Source of the DNA: Bacteroidota bacterium
Lineage (GTDB): Bacteria; Bacteroidota; Bacteroidia; Bacteroidales; DYOH01
Direction: 5' to 3'
NCBI GenBank assembly: GCA_020048155.1
Contig: JAIFMY010000044.1
Location: forward strand, 1 to 33,446
Length of the DNA stretch: 33,446 nucleotides
The position numbers were made by a program, and so were the translations under genes. The notes under the pieces were generated by a model. The model ran no database searches, was not told the DNA's origin, and saw nothing but the letters and a program-made list of their open reading frames with translations. Each line of letters begins with the position of its first letter. Position 1 is the first letter of the stretch. Of this stretch, positions 22,967 through 31,572 are shown one piece after another.

Positions 22967-25900
22967 TTACCGTACTACATTTATAATCCTGGTATTCTGC
23001 AAATTGCCTTGTAATACTTTAACCACATACGTACCGTTCGCAAAACTGTTCAGGTCTACTTCGTGCTCAGTTAATTCCGTGCTACTAGCATAAAGTATTT
23101 TGCCATCGGCAGTGAGTATTGTTACTGCAACAGGTTGTTTAGCATTCACTCTGAGGTACGAAACTGCAGGATTCGGAAAAACGCTTAGTTCGGTATCGGG
23201 CAAAGTGTTTATGCCAGAAACTTTGGAAACTTTCACAGTCCAATCGCGTGTGTTTGCCAAATTTTCAGAGTAAACTTTATAAACTACAGGTTGGGAGAAA
23301 TTATTAGTGGTAACACCGCTCACCTGCTGCACATCATTTACTTTTGCAAAAGCACCTTCAGAAAGAGTAAAGCGTGCTATGAGCCCAGCCATATTGGCAT
23401 CGTCGGGTACAATCACATTTACAGTAAGTGCAATAGTATCTATAAGCGATTGCACCTGATTCACAATACTAAACGTAAGTAGTTTTGTCTGAGAATTGGG
23501 CACCCATCTTACTTTCACTTTCCAATTGGTGAAATGAGTAGCATCCTCAGCATAGACCTTGTAAACAACTGTATCAGTAAAATTATTGGTGCTCACCCCA
23601 GAAACCTGCAATATATTATTTACATAAGCTTTAGCACTTGTACTGAGTGTAAATACAGGAACTACTTTTTTGAGATCCGTTCCTCGAGGCAGAATGACAG
23701 TAATTTTGTTACTTGCAGCATCTATCTGAGTTTCTCCCACTTGGCCATCAACTGTAAAGCTAGCAATATCGCTTGCATCGTCCAGAGGATCTAGCAATTG
23801 TAGTAAATAATCTTCAGTTTCGCCAACACTTATAGCAGAACAAGCATTTAAGTTGGATGCAAGTGTAGTATCAGTAAGCATGAAGCGCATGTTTACTAAA
23901 CTTTTGGCTAAACTGGCATCTCCCATAAACTTAGCTGTGCCTACACCAGAGCTATTGAATGAAACCCTGATTATCTCACTATCTTTGAACAACTTGTCAT
24001 TATTCCAGTCTATCCAGATTTTGCCTGCGACTCCAGCTTTGTAGCCTACTACAATAGTGCTGAAAGTATACATTTTGTTGAGGTGAACCGAAGCAATTTC
24101 GGAACTACGAAAATATCCTTCAAAAGCATTTCCGCTATTGAAATCGGAAAAGCTTACAGAATGAATATACATGCTGCTATTGGAAGTATTATTTCCTGAG
24201 AAACACAGTTGGGTATTAAATAGCATTTTATCCAACATATCGTTGGCAGGATTTTGGTCTCCACCGGCAATAATACTTAATTTCAAATTGTAACCATCGA
24301 AAGCAGACATATCGGCTTTTGAACTAAATGTATGATTCATTTCGGCACCTGCTGCTAATGAACCAGTGTATAATTCAGAAATTTCATTTCCGTTATTTAG
24401 AATATAACGAATAGTAAAGTTACTTTGAGCAGCATTTCCGTTATTTTTAATCTTAACAGTTACATTTTCAGCGTTGCTCAGGTTTTGTCCAGAAACAGGC
24501 GACACCAGTTCTACGATTTCTAAATCGGAGGTAAAGCAAGTATGCATTTCCGACATCCAATTATCATAAGGATCTATTTTGCTAAAAATACCATGATTAT
24601 TGTTCCCGCTAAGATCTTTGGCGTAAGTTGCGCCAGGACCATCGTTGAATCTCCAATATCCTACAAGTCCTGTATTACCGGAAACATTGGAGCAAAGTGC
24701 ATTGTTTAATTCGGTTTCAGTTCTTGAGACATTCCAAATTCTAACCTCATCAAGCATTCCCACAAAGGCTCGGGTTTGGTTCACACTTTCGCCTATATAC
24801 AAATCGGTTGCAGCGCTGCTTGCAATACCAGCAAATGCGGTACCAAACACAACAGTTGTCTGTTTCACTCCATTGATGTATATTTCAGGCTTACTTGTAC
24901 CATTGCCCGAAACAGCCACATGCTGCCATTCACCAAGTTTAATACTATAACTTGGGGTAACCATACGTATATTCACATCAGACCCGTTGTTGTATGAAAA
25001 CACCAAAGAATGGTTTCCGTATTCAGAGTAAGCATCATTTATATAGAGTAAGAATTTATCTTTATCTACAATTCGACCGTATCCGTTTGGTGCCTCTCCC
25101 CAACTGGCAGGATTTATCCATGCTTCTATGGTGAATGCACCCGAAAGGTTGAGCGACGCATCTTTTCCACAATTGATAGACTCTCCTAAGCTGAGCATAT
25201 TGATGGCATATTCCCCGGTTTCGGCATTTTGGTTAGTAACATGGTTCCAAACCTCTGCTTCAAATGCATCATTCGACGGATCGAGGTCGTTGGCCAAAAT
25301 AGTAAAGCATTTTAAAGCATATTTACCCGGAAGTTCAATATTTAGTTTTTGGGCAAAAGTATACTCAGCAGTATCACCGGGTGCAATAGTACCAGTATAT
25401 ACACCAGAAACTACATCCCCATTGAATTCCATACTCACACCTATATTGCTTTGCGCCTCAGTACCAAAGTTATAAATCTGAACAGTAACAAGTTCATTGG
25501 CAGTGTGATCATAGCCAGATAATGGATTCAGCACAGAAGCAACACCCACATCGGCTGTCGATTTCTTGTACAAGGGAGTAACCCAGGTTCCACGGCCATA
25601 ACTACCTGCATACAATTTATTTTCAGAGTATTGTATATCAACTTCGTAAATCATACCACCCGGCAAGCCTTTGTTATAGCTCAGCCATTTAGGCATACCG
25701 GCTTCTCGGTAGAACACTCCAATATCTGAACTCAGATAAAGAACATCGTTCGAATTTTTCTGATAAATAATACTTGTAAGTGGAACATTTGGAAGGCCTT
25801 CGGAATAGTTTTTCCAGTTAGCACCACCATCAGTTGACATATATACCTTTTCGCCAGCTTCGTAACCCGACAAAGTAACCCATACATGCAGAGGGTTTTT

Positions 25901-27877
25901 GTGTGAAACTGCTATATAAGTAATGGCAAGCTTAGGCAAGCCTGCCGTAATCTCAGTCCAGGCATCACCTTTGTCCGACGAGCGCCAGATTCTAGAAAAA
26001 GTAGCCGTATAAATCATACTTGCATTGTCTGCACTGGTAGCTATAGATTGCAGATTTTCAGTAGCAACCCCAACATTTGATTTTCTCCAGCTTTCGCCCT
26101 GATCGTCTGAAATAAAAACACCACCTTGCCCACCAAGATACATGGTTTGGTTGCTTACTGGGTGTATAACATAAGGTGCTATCCATGCAGCCTTACCCCC
26201 GGTAGGTGAGATGCTTTTGAATGAACAACCGCCACAGGTAGATTTGCGAATATCACCATAATAAAGTTCTCCATAAATGATTGCAGAGTTTGTAGGGTCT
26301 ACAGCGCATTCCATACCATCGCCACCCAAAATTGAGTTCCAATCGCCATTAGCCCCCAATTTGTAAGTACCATTATCCTGATTTCCGGTAAGTATCATAC
26401 CCGGAGTGGCTTGCGCCACACCTATGCGATAAATCTGAAGTACAGTAAGTGTATTGCTGATATCGGTAAATTCGATTCCATTTTTGGTGCGATATATACC
26501 GCCATCGTTACCTACATACAATTGTCCATCAAGTGGGGAATATTGCATATAGTGCTGGTCCGCATGTACATAATCATATCCTGTCATGGTATACCAGTTC
26601 GACATGGCATTCCAAGTAACACCACCATCCAGCGTACGCCATACGTTTACGCCACCTACGTGTATATCATTCTCATTTTCGGGAGAAATGGCGACAGTAA
26701 TATCGTAACTTCCCTGGCCACCAGCATCGCTGCCGTTTGTATTCCAGCCAAATAAATTTTGGGGTGAAGCGGCTGTAATAACAGCCCAAGTAACACCATT
26801 ATCTGAAGATTTTATAAGTCCAGCAAATGAATCATCTTCAAAGTTGGCTGCCAAAGCCACCACTACATTCGGATTTGCAGGTGAAACGGCCAACTCATAG
26901 CGACCAACGCCTGTGATCGGCAAATTAAGCATTGGATTGAATGACAATCCACCATCTACTGAACGCAAAATAGCTGAATTACCTCCGGCACTAAGCGTAG
27001 CACCATAAATTATGCGGTTGTCACCAGGTTTAAACTTAATGTCCTTCACATTGTATCCACCAATTATTTGAGACCAAGTAGCACCGGCATCGGTAGTTCT
27101 GTAGATTCCCAAGTTGGTAGCCGCCAATATAGTATCCGGATTTTGATTATCAATGAGCAAATCGCTCACCATAAGCTGATTGTAGCTTTTGTAATTGAGT
27201 CCTGTTAAATTCCATGTGGTTCCCCCATCGGTGGATTTTAGCACACCCACACTATATCCGCCAAACTGCTGTGTACCTGCGTAGGAATCGCGATCGCCTG
27301 TAGCCAGATAAATAACATTGTTGTTGGTTGGATGAAGGGCCACATCGGCTATGGCCATTGTAGGCAGGTTGTTGGTCATTGGCACCCATGTATTACCATG
27401 GTCAGTAGATTTCCATGCTCCACCAGATGGAGTACCCACCCAGATGATATTGGAATCATTGGGATGAAATTCTATCACATCCACACGACCATTTCCACCA
27501 AATTCCGTAGGAGATCCTAACTCCGATGGCACATTTACAGGCCCCAGCGGTGTCCACTTGGCCATATCGGCCGATGTACTCAGCCGTTGAAACTTGAGGG
27601 CTTCCTCCCACAATGCTCCATACTGTATAAAGTTTCCACTCGGGTATACACGAGGTTCCATCATATATTCCCAGCGACGGAATGTTTTCCAGCCCTTGCC
27701 ACGTATATTGTCTTTTATACGGTAGTCTACTTTATCCCATTTCTCATTGAAACTGCCTTGAATAGAATAAAAATTTGGACTTTTGATTTCCTGTGCTTTC
27801 AGGTTTTGCACAAAAAATGCGAAAACTAAGAAAAATCCGAGTTTAAAAAGAAAAATCTTGGTTAATGTTTGTTTCAT
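22967..27877 (-). CDS. Large T9SS-secreted Asp-box (BNR/VPS10-like) beta-propeller protein with LamG and GEVED domains
   Basis: A 1636-residue exported protein. It has an N-terminal signal peptide (KIFLFKLGFFLVFAFFVQ, cleavage near LKAQE). Residues to about 790 form a sialidase/sortilin-type propeller region with at least nine Asp-box motifs (S/T-x-D-x-G-x-x-W/F): STDHGNTW, STDGGTTW, TTDAGATW, SVDGGLSF, SSDNGVTW, TLDGGVTW, SDDQGESW, SSDKGDAW, STDGGANW. Next come a CARDB-like domain, a LamG/concanavalin-like domain (AFTIEAWINP to IGESVNQTRAF), a second CARDB-like domain, a GEVED domain (IWIDWNNDKLFKDSE), two tandem DUF5018-like repeats (each with KVY-[AS]-E and W-[KT]-V-K-V) and a T9SS sorting domain (LSVFPNPA to the end). 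Asp boxes are structural and no sialidase catalytic set is evident, so glycan or protein binding is as likely as hydrolysis. Confidence 0.9.
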   Translation of the reverse strand: MKQTLTKIFLFKLGFFLVFAFFVQNLKAQEIKSPNFYSIQGSFNEKWDKVDYRIKDNIRGKGWKTFRRWEYMMEPRVYPSGNFIQYGALWEEALKFQRLSTSADMAKWTPLGPVNVPSELGSPTEFGGNGRVDVIEFHPNDSNIIWVGTPSGGAWKSTDHGNTWVPMTNNLPTMAIADVALHPTNNNVIYLATGDRDSYAGTQQFGGYSVGVLKSTDGGTTWNLTGLNYKSYNQLMVSDLLIDNQNPDTILAATNLGIYRTTDAGATWSQIIGGYNVKDIKFKPGDNRIIYGATLSAGGNSAILRSVDGGLSFNPMLNLPITGVGRYELAVSPANPNVVVALAANFEDDSFAGLIKSSDNGVTWAVITAASPQNLFGWNTNGSDAGGQGSYDITVAISPENENDIHVGGVNVWRTLDGGVTWNAMSNWYTMTGYDYVHADQHYMQYSPLDGQLYVGNDGGIYRTKNGIEFTDISNTLTVLQIYRIGVAQATPGMILTGNQDNGTYKLGANGDWNSILGGDGMECAVDPTNSAIIYGELYYGDIRKSTCGGCSFKSISPTGGKAAWIAPYVIHPVSNQTMYLGGQGGVFISDDQGESWRKSNVGVATENLQSIATSADNASMIYTATFSRIWRSSDKGDAWTEITAGLPKLAITYIAVSHKNPLHVWVTLSGYEAGEKVYMSTDGGANWKNYSEGLPNVPLTSIIYQKNSNDVLYLSSDIGVFYREAGMPKWLSYNKGLPGGMIYEVDIQYSENKLYAGSYGRGTWVTPLYKKSTADVGVASVLNPLSGYDHTANELVTVQIYNFGTEAQSNIGVSMEFNGDVVSGVYTGTIAPGDTAEYTFAQKLNIELPGKYALKCFTILANDLDPSNDAFEAEVWNHVTNQNAETGEYAINMLSLGESINCGKDASLNLSGAFTIEAWINPASWGEAPNGYGRIVDKDKFLLYINDAYSEYGNHSLVFSYNNGSDVNIRMVTPSYSIKLGEWQHVAVSGNGTSKPEIYINGVKQTTVVFGTAFAGIASSAATDLYIGESVNQTRAFVGMLDEVRIWNVSRTETELNNALCSNVSGNTGLVGYWRFNDGPGATYAKDLSGNNNHGIFSKIDPYDNWMSEMHTCFTSDLEIVELVSPVSGQNLSNAENVTVKIKNNGNAAQSNFTIRYILNNGNEISELYTGSLAAGAEMNHTFSSKADMSAFDGYNLKLSIIAGGDQNPANDMLDKMLFNTQLCFSGNNTSNSSMYIHSVSFSDFNSGNAFEGYFRSSEIASVHLNKMYTFSTIVVGYKAGVAGKIWIDWNNDKLFKDSEIIRVSFNSSGVGTAKFMGDASLAKSLVNMRFMLTDTTLASNLNACSAISVGETEDYLLQLLDPLDDASDIASFTVDGQVGETQIDAASNKITVILPRGTDLKKVVPVFTLSTSAKAYVNNILQVSGVSTNNFTDTVVYKVYAEDATHFTNWKVKVRWVPNSQTKLLTFSIVNQVQSLIDTIALTVNVIVPDDANMAGLIARFTLSEGAFAKVNDVQQVSGVTTNNFSQPVVYKVYSENLANTRDWTVKVSKVSGINTLPDTELSVFPNPAVSYLRVNAKQPVAVTILTADGKILYASSTELTEHEVDLNSFANGTYVVKVLQGNLQNTRIINVVR

Positions 27878-27921
27878 GATTACGTATTAAGTTTAGTCTA
27901 ATGTTTGATTTATTTTGGTTA

Positions 27922-28905
27922 TTAAATATTTCCAATCATTTCATAGATGCTATTCCAACGAGCTACATCCATTTTAGGACCAAGCACTTCAATTACTTTT
28001 CCGGCAGTGATGGCTCCATATTGCATACAGGTGTTCAAATCATTTCCGGAATAGAAACCATACAAAAAGCCTGAAGCATACAAGTCGCCAGCTCCTGTGG
28101 TATCCATAGGATTGGCTTTAATGACACCTGCTTCGCTATACTGCCCCATATGCTTTGCTATAGACCCATTTGCGCCCAGTTTTACTATGGCAGTATCACA
28201 CATAGAAGAAATAAACTCAAGTGCTTCGCGGGGTTCTGCACCCGAAAGTGCTTTGGCTTCATCTTCGTTGGCAAATACAAAGTCGGTATATTTGCGAATA
28301 TACTCGAGCAAAAAATCGCGATTCAGTTCTACTACGTTATAGCTTGCCATATCCAGCGATACTTTCAGCCCAAGCGATTTTGCAAGCTCGCCGGCACGTA
28401 TCATAAGGTCGTGGTTAAATGTAAGATAACCCTCAATATGCAAAACATCATATCCCCTGAAATATTCTTCTTTCAGCTCGGAGGCAGTCATTTCAACAGC
28501 AGCTCCAAGGTATGTGCCAAAAGTACGTTCAAAATCGGGAGAAATCATACCCATTGCCATGCCCGAAGGAGTGTTAGAATATAGAAGAATAGGCGAAATA
28601 CCCGAATGGGTCATATCATTCCTAAAAATCTTACCGGTTGTATCTTCCGATATTTTACCAATATACCCTGTCTTCACACCAAGTTTGGCCAGACCATGGA
28701 TTGTATTGGCAGCCGAGCCACCTGATGCTTGAGTACGTGGCAAATGTTTTGTAATTTGATCAATCTGCTCACGTTTTTCAAAATCAATAAGTTGCATACT
28801 CCCGCGAGGAAACCCCAATTGATGAAGCAGTGAATCGTCTTTCAACTGAATGAGTACATCTACAAGAGCATTTCCAATGCCGAGAATTTTACTTTTAGTA
28901 GCCAT
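27922..28905 (-). CDS. PfkB-family carbohydrate/nucleoside kinase (adenosine kinase-like)
   Basis: A 327-residue ribokinase-fold kinase. The opening KILGIGNALVDVL and the segment ASGGSAANTIHGLAKLG are the PfkB N-terminal signature region. The C-terminal signature has the anion hole and catalytic base, DTTGAGDLYASGFLYG with Asp274. N-A-L-V-D and S-G-G-S-A-A-N are typical of the adenosine kinase-like branch, but substrates in this family cannot be read reliably from sequence. An in-frame TAA just upstream of ATG 28905 fixes the start. It is 44 bases upstream of the Asp-box propeller gene on the same strand and may be co-transcribed with it, without an obvious functional link. Confidence 0.92.
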   Translation of the reverse strand: MATKSKILGIGNALVDVLIQLKDDSLLHQLGFPRGSMQLIDFEKREQIDQITKHLPRTQASGGSAANTIHGLAKLGVKTGYIGKISEDTTGKIFRNDMTHSGISPILLYSNTPSGMAMGMISPDFERTFGTYLGAAVEMTASELKEEYFRGYDVLHIEGYLTFNHDLMIRAGELAKSLGLKVSLDMASYNVVELNRDFLLEYIRKYTDFVFANEDEAKALSGAEPREALEFISSMCDTAIVKLGANGSIAKHMGQYSEAGVIKANPMDTTGAGDLYASGFLYGFYSGNDLNTCMQYGAITAGKVIEVLGPKMDVARWNSIYEMIGNI

Positions 28906-29201
28906 AAGATATTATTGTATAAACTTTTAAAAATCTGAATATTATACATTTCACCTCCTCAAAAACCCAGATATTGGAAATAATAAGCTAGGTAGAATGG
29001 TAGCAAAACATTGTCGGTAAAGATAAATTAAATTTCAGAAAGTGCTTTTGAAGTGTATATGTAAAAGATATTTTATAAAACAGGTATTGAAGTTTTTCGA
29101 CAAACAAGTTTATTAACAAGCCTATAGAAAAGCAAAGGGATAAAAATTACAATAATAAGCGTGGATATTGAAAAAAAAGTATGCTTTTTTCCCGTTAAAA
29201 A
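28906..29201. other. AT-rich intergenic region upstream of the PfkB-family gene
   Basis: No gene-length frame is convincing here. On the minus strand a strong Shine-Dalgarno-like GAGGAGGTG (28952-28960) is followed three bases later by an ATG (28949) that opens a 29-codon frame overlapping the start of the PfkB-family gene and ending at 28860. No clear minus-strand TAnnTTTG element is seen. Confidence 0.45.
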
Positions 29202-29232
29202 TTTGGAGAGAACCCAAAAGTTTCTATTTTTG
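29202..29232 (+). promoter_or_regulatory. Bacteroidota-type promoter of the tRNA-Asn pair
   Basis: TTTG (29202-29205), a 19-base spacer and TATTTTTG (29225-29232) match the consensus exactly. The first tRNA begins 15 bases downstream. Confidence 0.65.
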
Positions 29233-29247
29233 CACTCGCTTTAAAAT

Positions 29248-29321
29248 TCTTCCTTAGCTCAGTTGGTTAGAGCATCTGACTGTTAATCAGAGGGTCCTAG
29301 GTTCAAGTCCTAGAGGGAGAG
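29248..29321 (+). tRNA. tRNA-Asn (anticodon GTT), copy 1
   Basis: A full cloverleaf of 74 nt. The acceptor TCTTCCT pairs with AGGGAGA (one G-U), with discriminator G. The D stem is GCTC/GAGC. The anticodon stem TCTGA/TCAGA encloses loop CTGTTAA with anticodon GTT. The T stem CTAGG/CCTAG encloses loop TTCAAGT. The 3' CCA is not encoded. Confidence 0.96.
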
Positions 29322-29351
29322 CAAAAGTTAACAATGTTGGTATAAAATAAT

Positions 29352-29425
29352 TCTTCCTTAGCTCAGTCGGTTAGAGCATCTGACTGTTAATCAGAGGGTC
29401 CTAGGTTCAAGTCCTAGAGGGAGAG
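29352..29425 (+). tRNA. tRNA-Asn (anticodon GTT), copy 2
   Basis: Same cloverleaf as the copy 30 bases upstream, differing at a single D-loop base (AGTCGG here, AGTTGG in copy 1). No CCA is encoded. Both copies probably come from one transcript ended by the terminator just downstream. Confidence 0.96.
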
Positions 29426-29426
29426 C

Positions 29427-29460
29427 AAAAACGTCTGCTGAACAAGCAGGCGTTTTTTGT
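29427..29460. terminator. Terminator after the tRNA pair, usable in both directions
   Basis: ACGTCTGCT (29431-29439) pairs with AGCAGGCGT (29445-29453, one G-T pair) and is followed by TTTTTG on the plus strand. A run of A before it reads as T on the minus strand, so it may also end the U32 operon that stops at 29495. Confidence 0.8.
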
Positions 29461-29494
29461 TTGTATGCCCCCCGATGCTTCTACTCATCGGGTA

Positions 29495-31321
29495 TTATTT
29501 TTCAAGGAATATAAGCATTTCACATTTCTTACAATCAAATTCCAGTCTGAATTTTTTATCGTTGGCTAAAAGATAAAGAGGTTCGTTCAGTTTTTGTTTG
29601 TTTTGCAAATGAACAGGGCAAAATCCGGCTTTGTACTTCATGCACAATTTGGTGGTCATGAGTGCTTTATTGGTATAATTTCCTGTTAATTCGGGAGCCA
29701 GTTCGCGCACCTGTGCACCACTTTTCTCATAAAACAATTTTGCAAAATCGTTTGAGATATTTTCGGAGTATTGCGCCTCTGAGGTTGGAAATACCACTTT
29801 TTTGGTCTTGTCTCTAACTACGGACTCTGGCTGAAATGCCGCCTCGCGTTTTTCCAGCAATATAATCAGAAGCTTACGCCTAAGCTCATTGAGCTGAGAT
29901 ACAGGCACAAATGGCACATTCTGCCCCGAAATTTTTACTTCAGTTACTTGCCAGATTGTATCCCCGGTTTTAGAGAGTTGCGTTCTCAGGCTTTCAAGAG
30001 CCTTTTCAGCATTTTTGGCTTCTTCAAAAGTATTGTCAACCTGCAGACTGGCAGCTATATTATCTTCATCGGTTGCTGTAATTATCAAACAATCAGCATT
30101 GCAATGACATTCTACGCTTAAGTCCAGTTTTCTTGAAAATTTAACCGATGAAATTTTGTCCTCGAATGCTTTGTCGAAGTTTCGGTAAATAAGTGTACCG
30201 GGTGGAACCACCACAGGATTATTCAATTCTATTCTCGCTCCGTTTATTTTATTTACATTGCATCCCATCAGCTCTTTAGATGGTGAAAAATAGCACAAAC
30301 CATCGCCCGGTACTACGTCAGGCTTTTCTGCAATAACCATAAACCCTTTGCCCGATAGAGTCACCACCCCAACAGGTTGTCCAATTGCTTTTGGCGAATC
30401 TGAAGCATAAATTTCGTCCGTTCGGTTGTGAAGAAAATAAGAGCTAAAACCACGGTTGAAACTCCTCTGTGGGTCGGCTACCAGATTTGAGCTTGCCTTG
30501 CCCGATGATGCAGCTTTATACGATTTGCTCCCTTCCAGCCATTGGTCTATCTCACGCCGATAATGTGTAACGGTGTTAATTACATACGCCTCGTCTTTGA
30601 GACGGCCTTCAATCTTGAGCGACGAAATGCCGGCATCTGCAAGGCTTAGCAAGTCAGACGAATGATTGAGGTCTTTGAGCGAGAGGTGATGCGCATCTGG
30701 CAAGAGCCTTGTTCCCTGCGAATCTGTAAATGCATATTTTAGCCTACATGGTTGCGCGCACTCGCCCCGATTGCCGCTGCGTGTACCCATGGCAAGGCTC
30801 ATATAGCAATTTCCGCTGTATGAAACGCACAGGGCACCATGTATGAAAAACTCAAGTTCTAACGAGGTTTGCTGACGTATTTCTGCAATTTGCTTCAAAT
30901 TCAGTTCACGGGCAAGCACTACTCGTGTAAAACCACAGTCTTCCAGAAACCTAACCTTTTCAATGGTTCTGTTGTTGGCTTGGGTAGAAGCATGCAAGGG
31001 AATGGGAGGCAAATCGGCTTCCAGCAATCCCATATCCTGAATAATCATGGCATCGGCACCAGCATTCCACAGTTGATGTACCAGTTGCACAGCGTCTTTC
31101 AGTTCGTTGTTGTACAAAATGGTATTGAGGGCTACAAAAACCTTTGCACGGTATTGATGGGCGTATTTTATCAGTTTGCTTATATCTTCCACCGAATTGG
31201 CAGCTGCCTTGCGCGCTCCAAACTTGTTTGCACCTATATACACTGCATCGGCACCGGCATTTATGGCAGCTATACCTATTTCCACATTCTTGGCCGGAGC
31301 AAGCAGTTCTATTTCACGCAT
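29495..31321 (-). CDS. U32 peptidase-family protein (RlhA/TrhP-like RNA hydroxylation factor)
   Basis: A 608-residue protein. The N-terminal TIM-barrel-like domain has ELLAPAKNVEIG, ADAVYIG and the U32 signature FFIHGALCVSYSGNCYMS with Cys165, followed by NRGECAQPCR. Cys165, the Cys of SGNC and the ECAQPC cysteines are the likely Fe-S ligands. The rest matches the longer U32 members with an added C-terminal region, and the end holds KAGFCPVH and CKKC. Despite the name, well-studied E. coli members (TrhP, RlhA) are needed for prephenate-dependent hydroxylation of tRNA or 23S rRNA. At this length it is closer to RlhA than to TrhP. It is the last gene of the miaA-led operon, 9 bases after the ribbon-helix-helix gene. 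Confidence 0.9.
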   Translation of the reverse strand: MREIELLAPAKNVEIGIAAINAGADAVYIGANKFGARKAAANSVEDISKLIKYAHQYRAKVFVALNTILYNNELKDAVQLVHQLWNAGADAMIIQDMGLLEADLPPIPLHASTQANNRTIEKVRFLEDCGFTRVVLARELNLKQIAEIRQQTSLELEFFIHGALCVSYSGNCYMSLAMGTRSGNRGECAQPCRLKYAFTDSQGTRLLPDAHHLSLKDLNHSSDLLSLADAGISSLKIEGRLKDEAYVINTVTHYRREIDQWLEGSKSYKAASSGKASSNLVADPQRSFNRGFSSYFLHNRTDEIYASDSPKAIGQPVGVVTLSGKGFMVIAEKPDVVPGDGLCYFSPSKELMGCNVNKINGARIELNNPVVVPPGTLIYRNFDKAFEDKISSVKFSRKLDLSVECHCNADCLIITATDEDNIAASLQVDNTFEEAKNAEKALESLRTQLSKTGDTIWQVTEVKISGQNVPFVPVSQLNELRRKLLIILLEKREAAFQPESVVRDKTKKVVFPTSEAQYSENISNDFAKLFYEKSGAQVRELAPELTGNYTNKALMTTKLCMKYKAGFCPVHLQNKQKLNEPLYLLANDKKFRLEFDCKKCEMLIFLEK

Positions 31322-31330
31322 AAAGGCACA

Positions 31331-31552
31331 TTATTTATTTTCGGTATCTTGGTCGAACAGTGAGGGATAATCCTCGTCAAATTTTTTGAGTACTGCAGTC
31401 ATGATGGTTTCGCGTATAAATTTGGCTTTGTTTCCCACTTTATACTTCTTCATATATTTATCCAGCGCTTCCTGCTCGTAACTATTCAGCTTTAGCGTTA
31501 GGCTGTGCCGGCGTTTGTGTTTTTCGGTGCGGGGTGCATCTCGCTTTACCAT
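31331..31552 (-). CDS. Small basic ribbon-helix-helix-like protein
   Basis: A 73-residue protein with a very basic N-terminus (KRDAPRTEKHKRRH), a strand-like SLTLKLNSYEQEALDKYM and a helix with KAKFIRETIM. This is the layout of CopG/MobC-like ribbon-helix-helix DNA-binding proteins: a beta strand, helix A, a turn and helix B. It is 20 bases after the glycosyltransferase gene and 9 before the U32 gene, so co-expressed with them. There is no toxin gene next to it, so it is not an obvious antitoxin. It could regulate its own operon. No specific target can be named. Confidence 0.78.
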   Translation of the reverse strand: MVKRDAPRTEKHKRRHSLTLKLNSYEQEALDKYMKKYKVGNKAKFIRETIMTAVLKKFDEDYPSLFDQDTENK

Positions 31553-31572
31553 TTCAATATTCAGATATTTCG

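Noticed and set aside
29248-29425. tRNA repeat as an integration (att) site of a mobile element
   Set aside because: No integrase, transposase or mobile gene lies nearby; the repeat is simply two whole tRNA genes.
29471-29492. Hairpin CCCGATG...CATCGGG as a terminator of the U32 operon
   Set aside because: The stem is perfect but no T-run follows on either strand; the neighbouring hairpin at 29427-29460 is the better terminator.
31331-31552. Ribbon-helix-helix protein as an antitoxin
   Set aside because: Both neighbours are recognised housekeeping or envelope genes and there is no small toxin-like ORF next to it.
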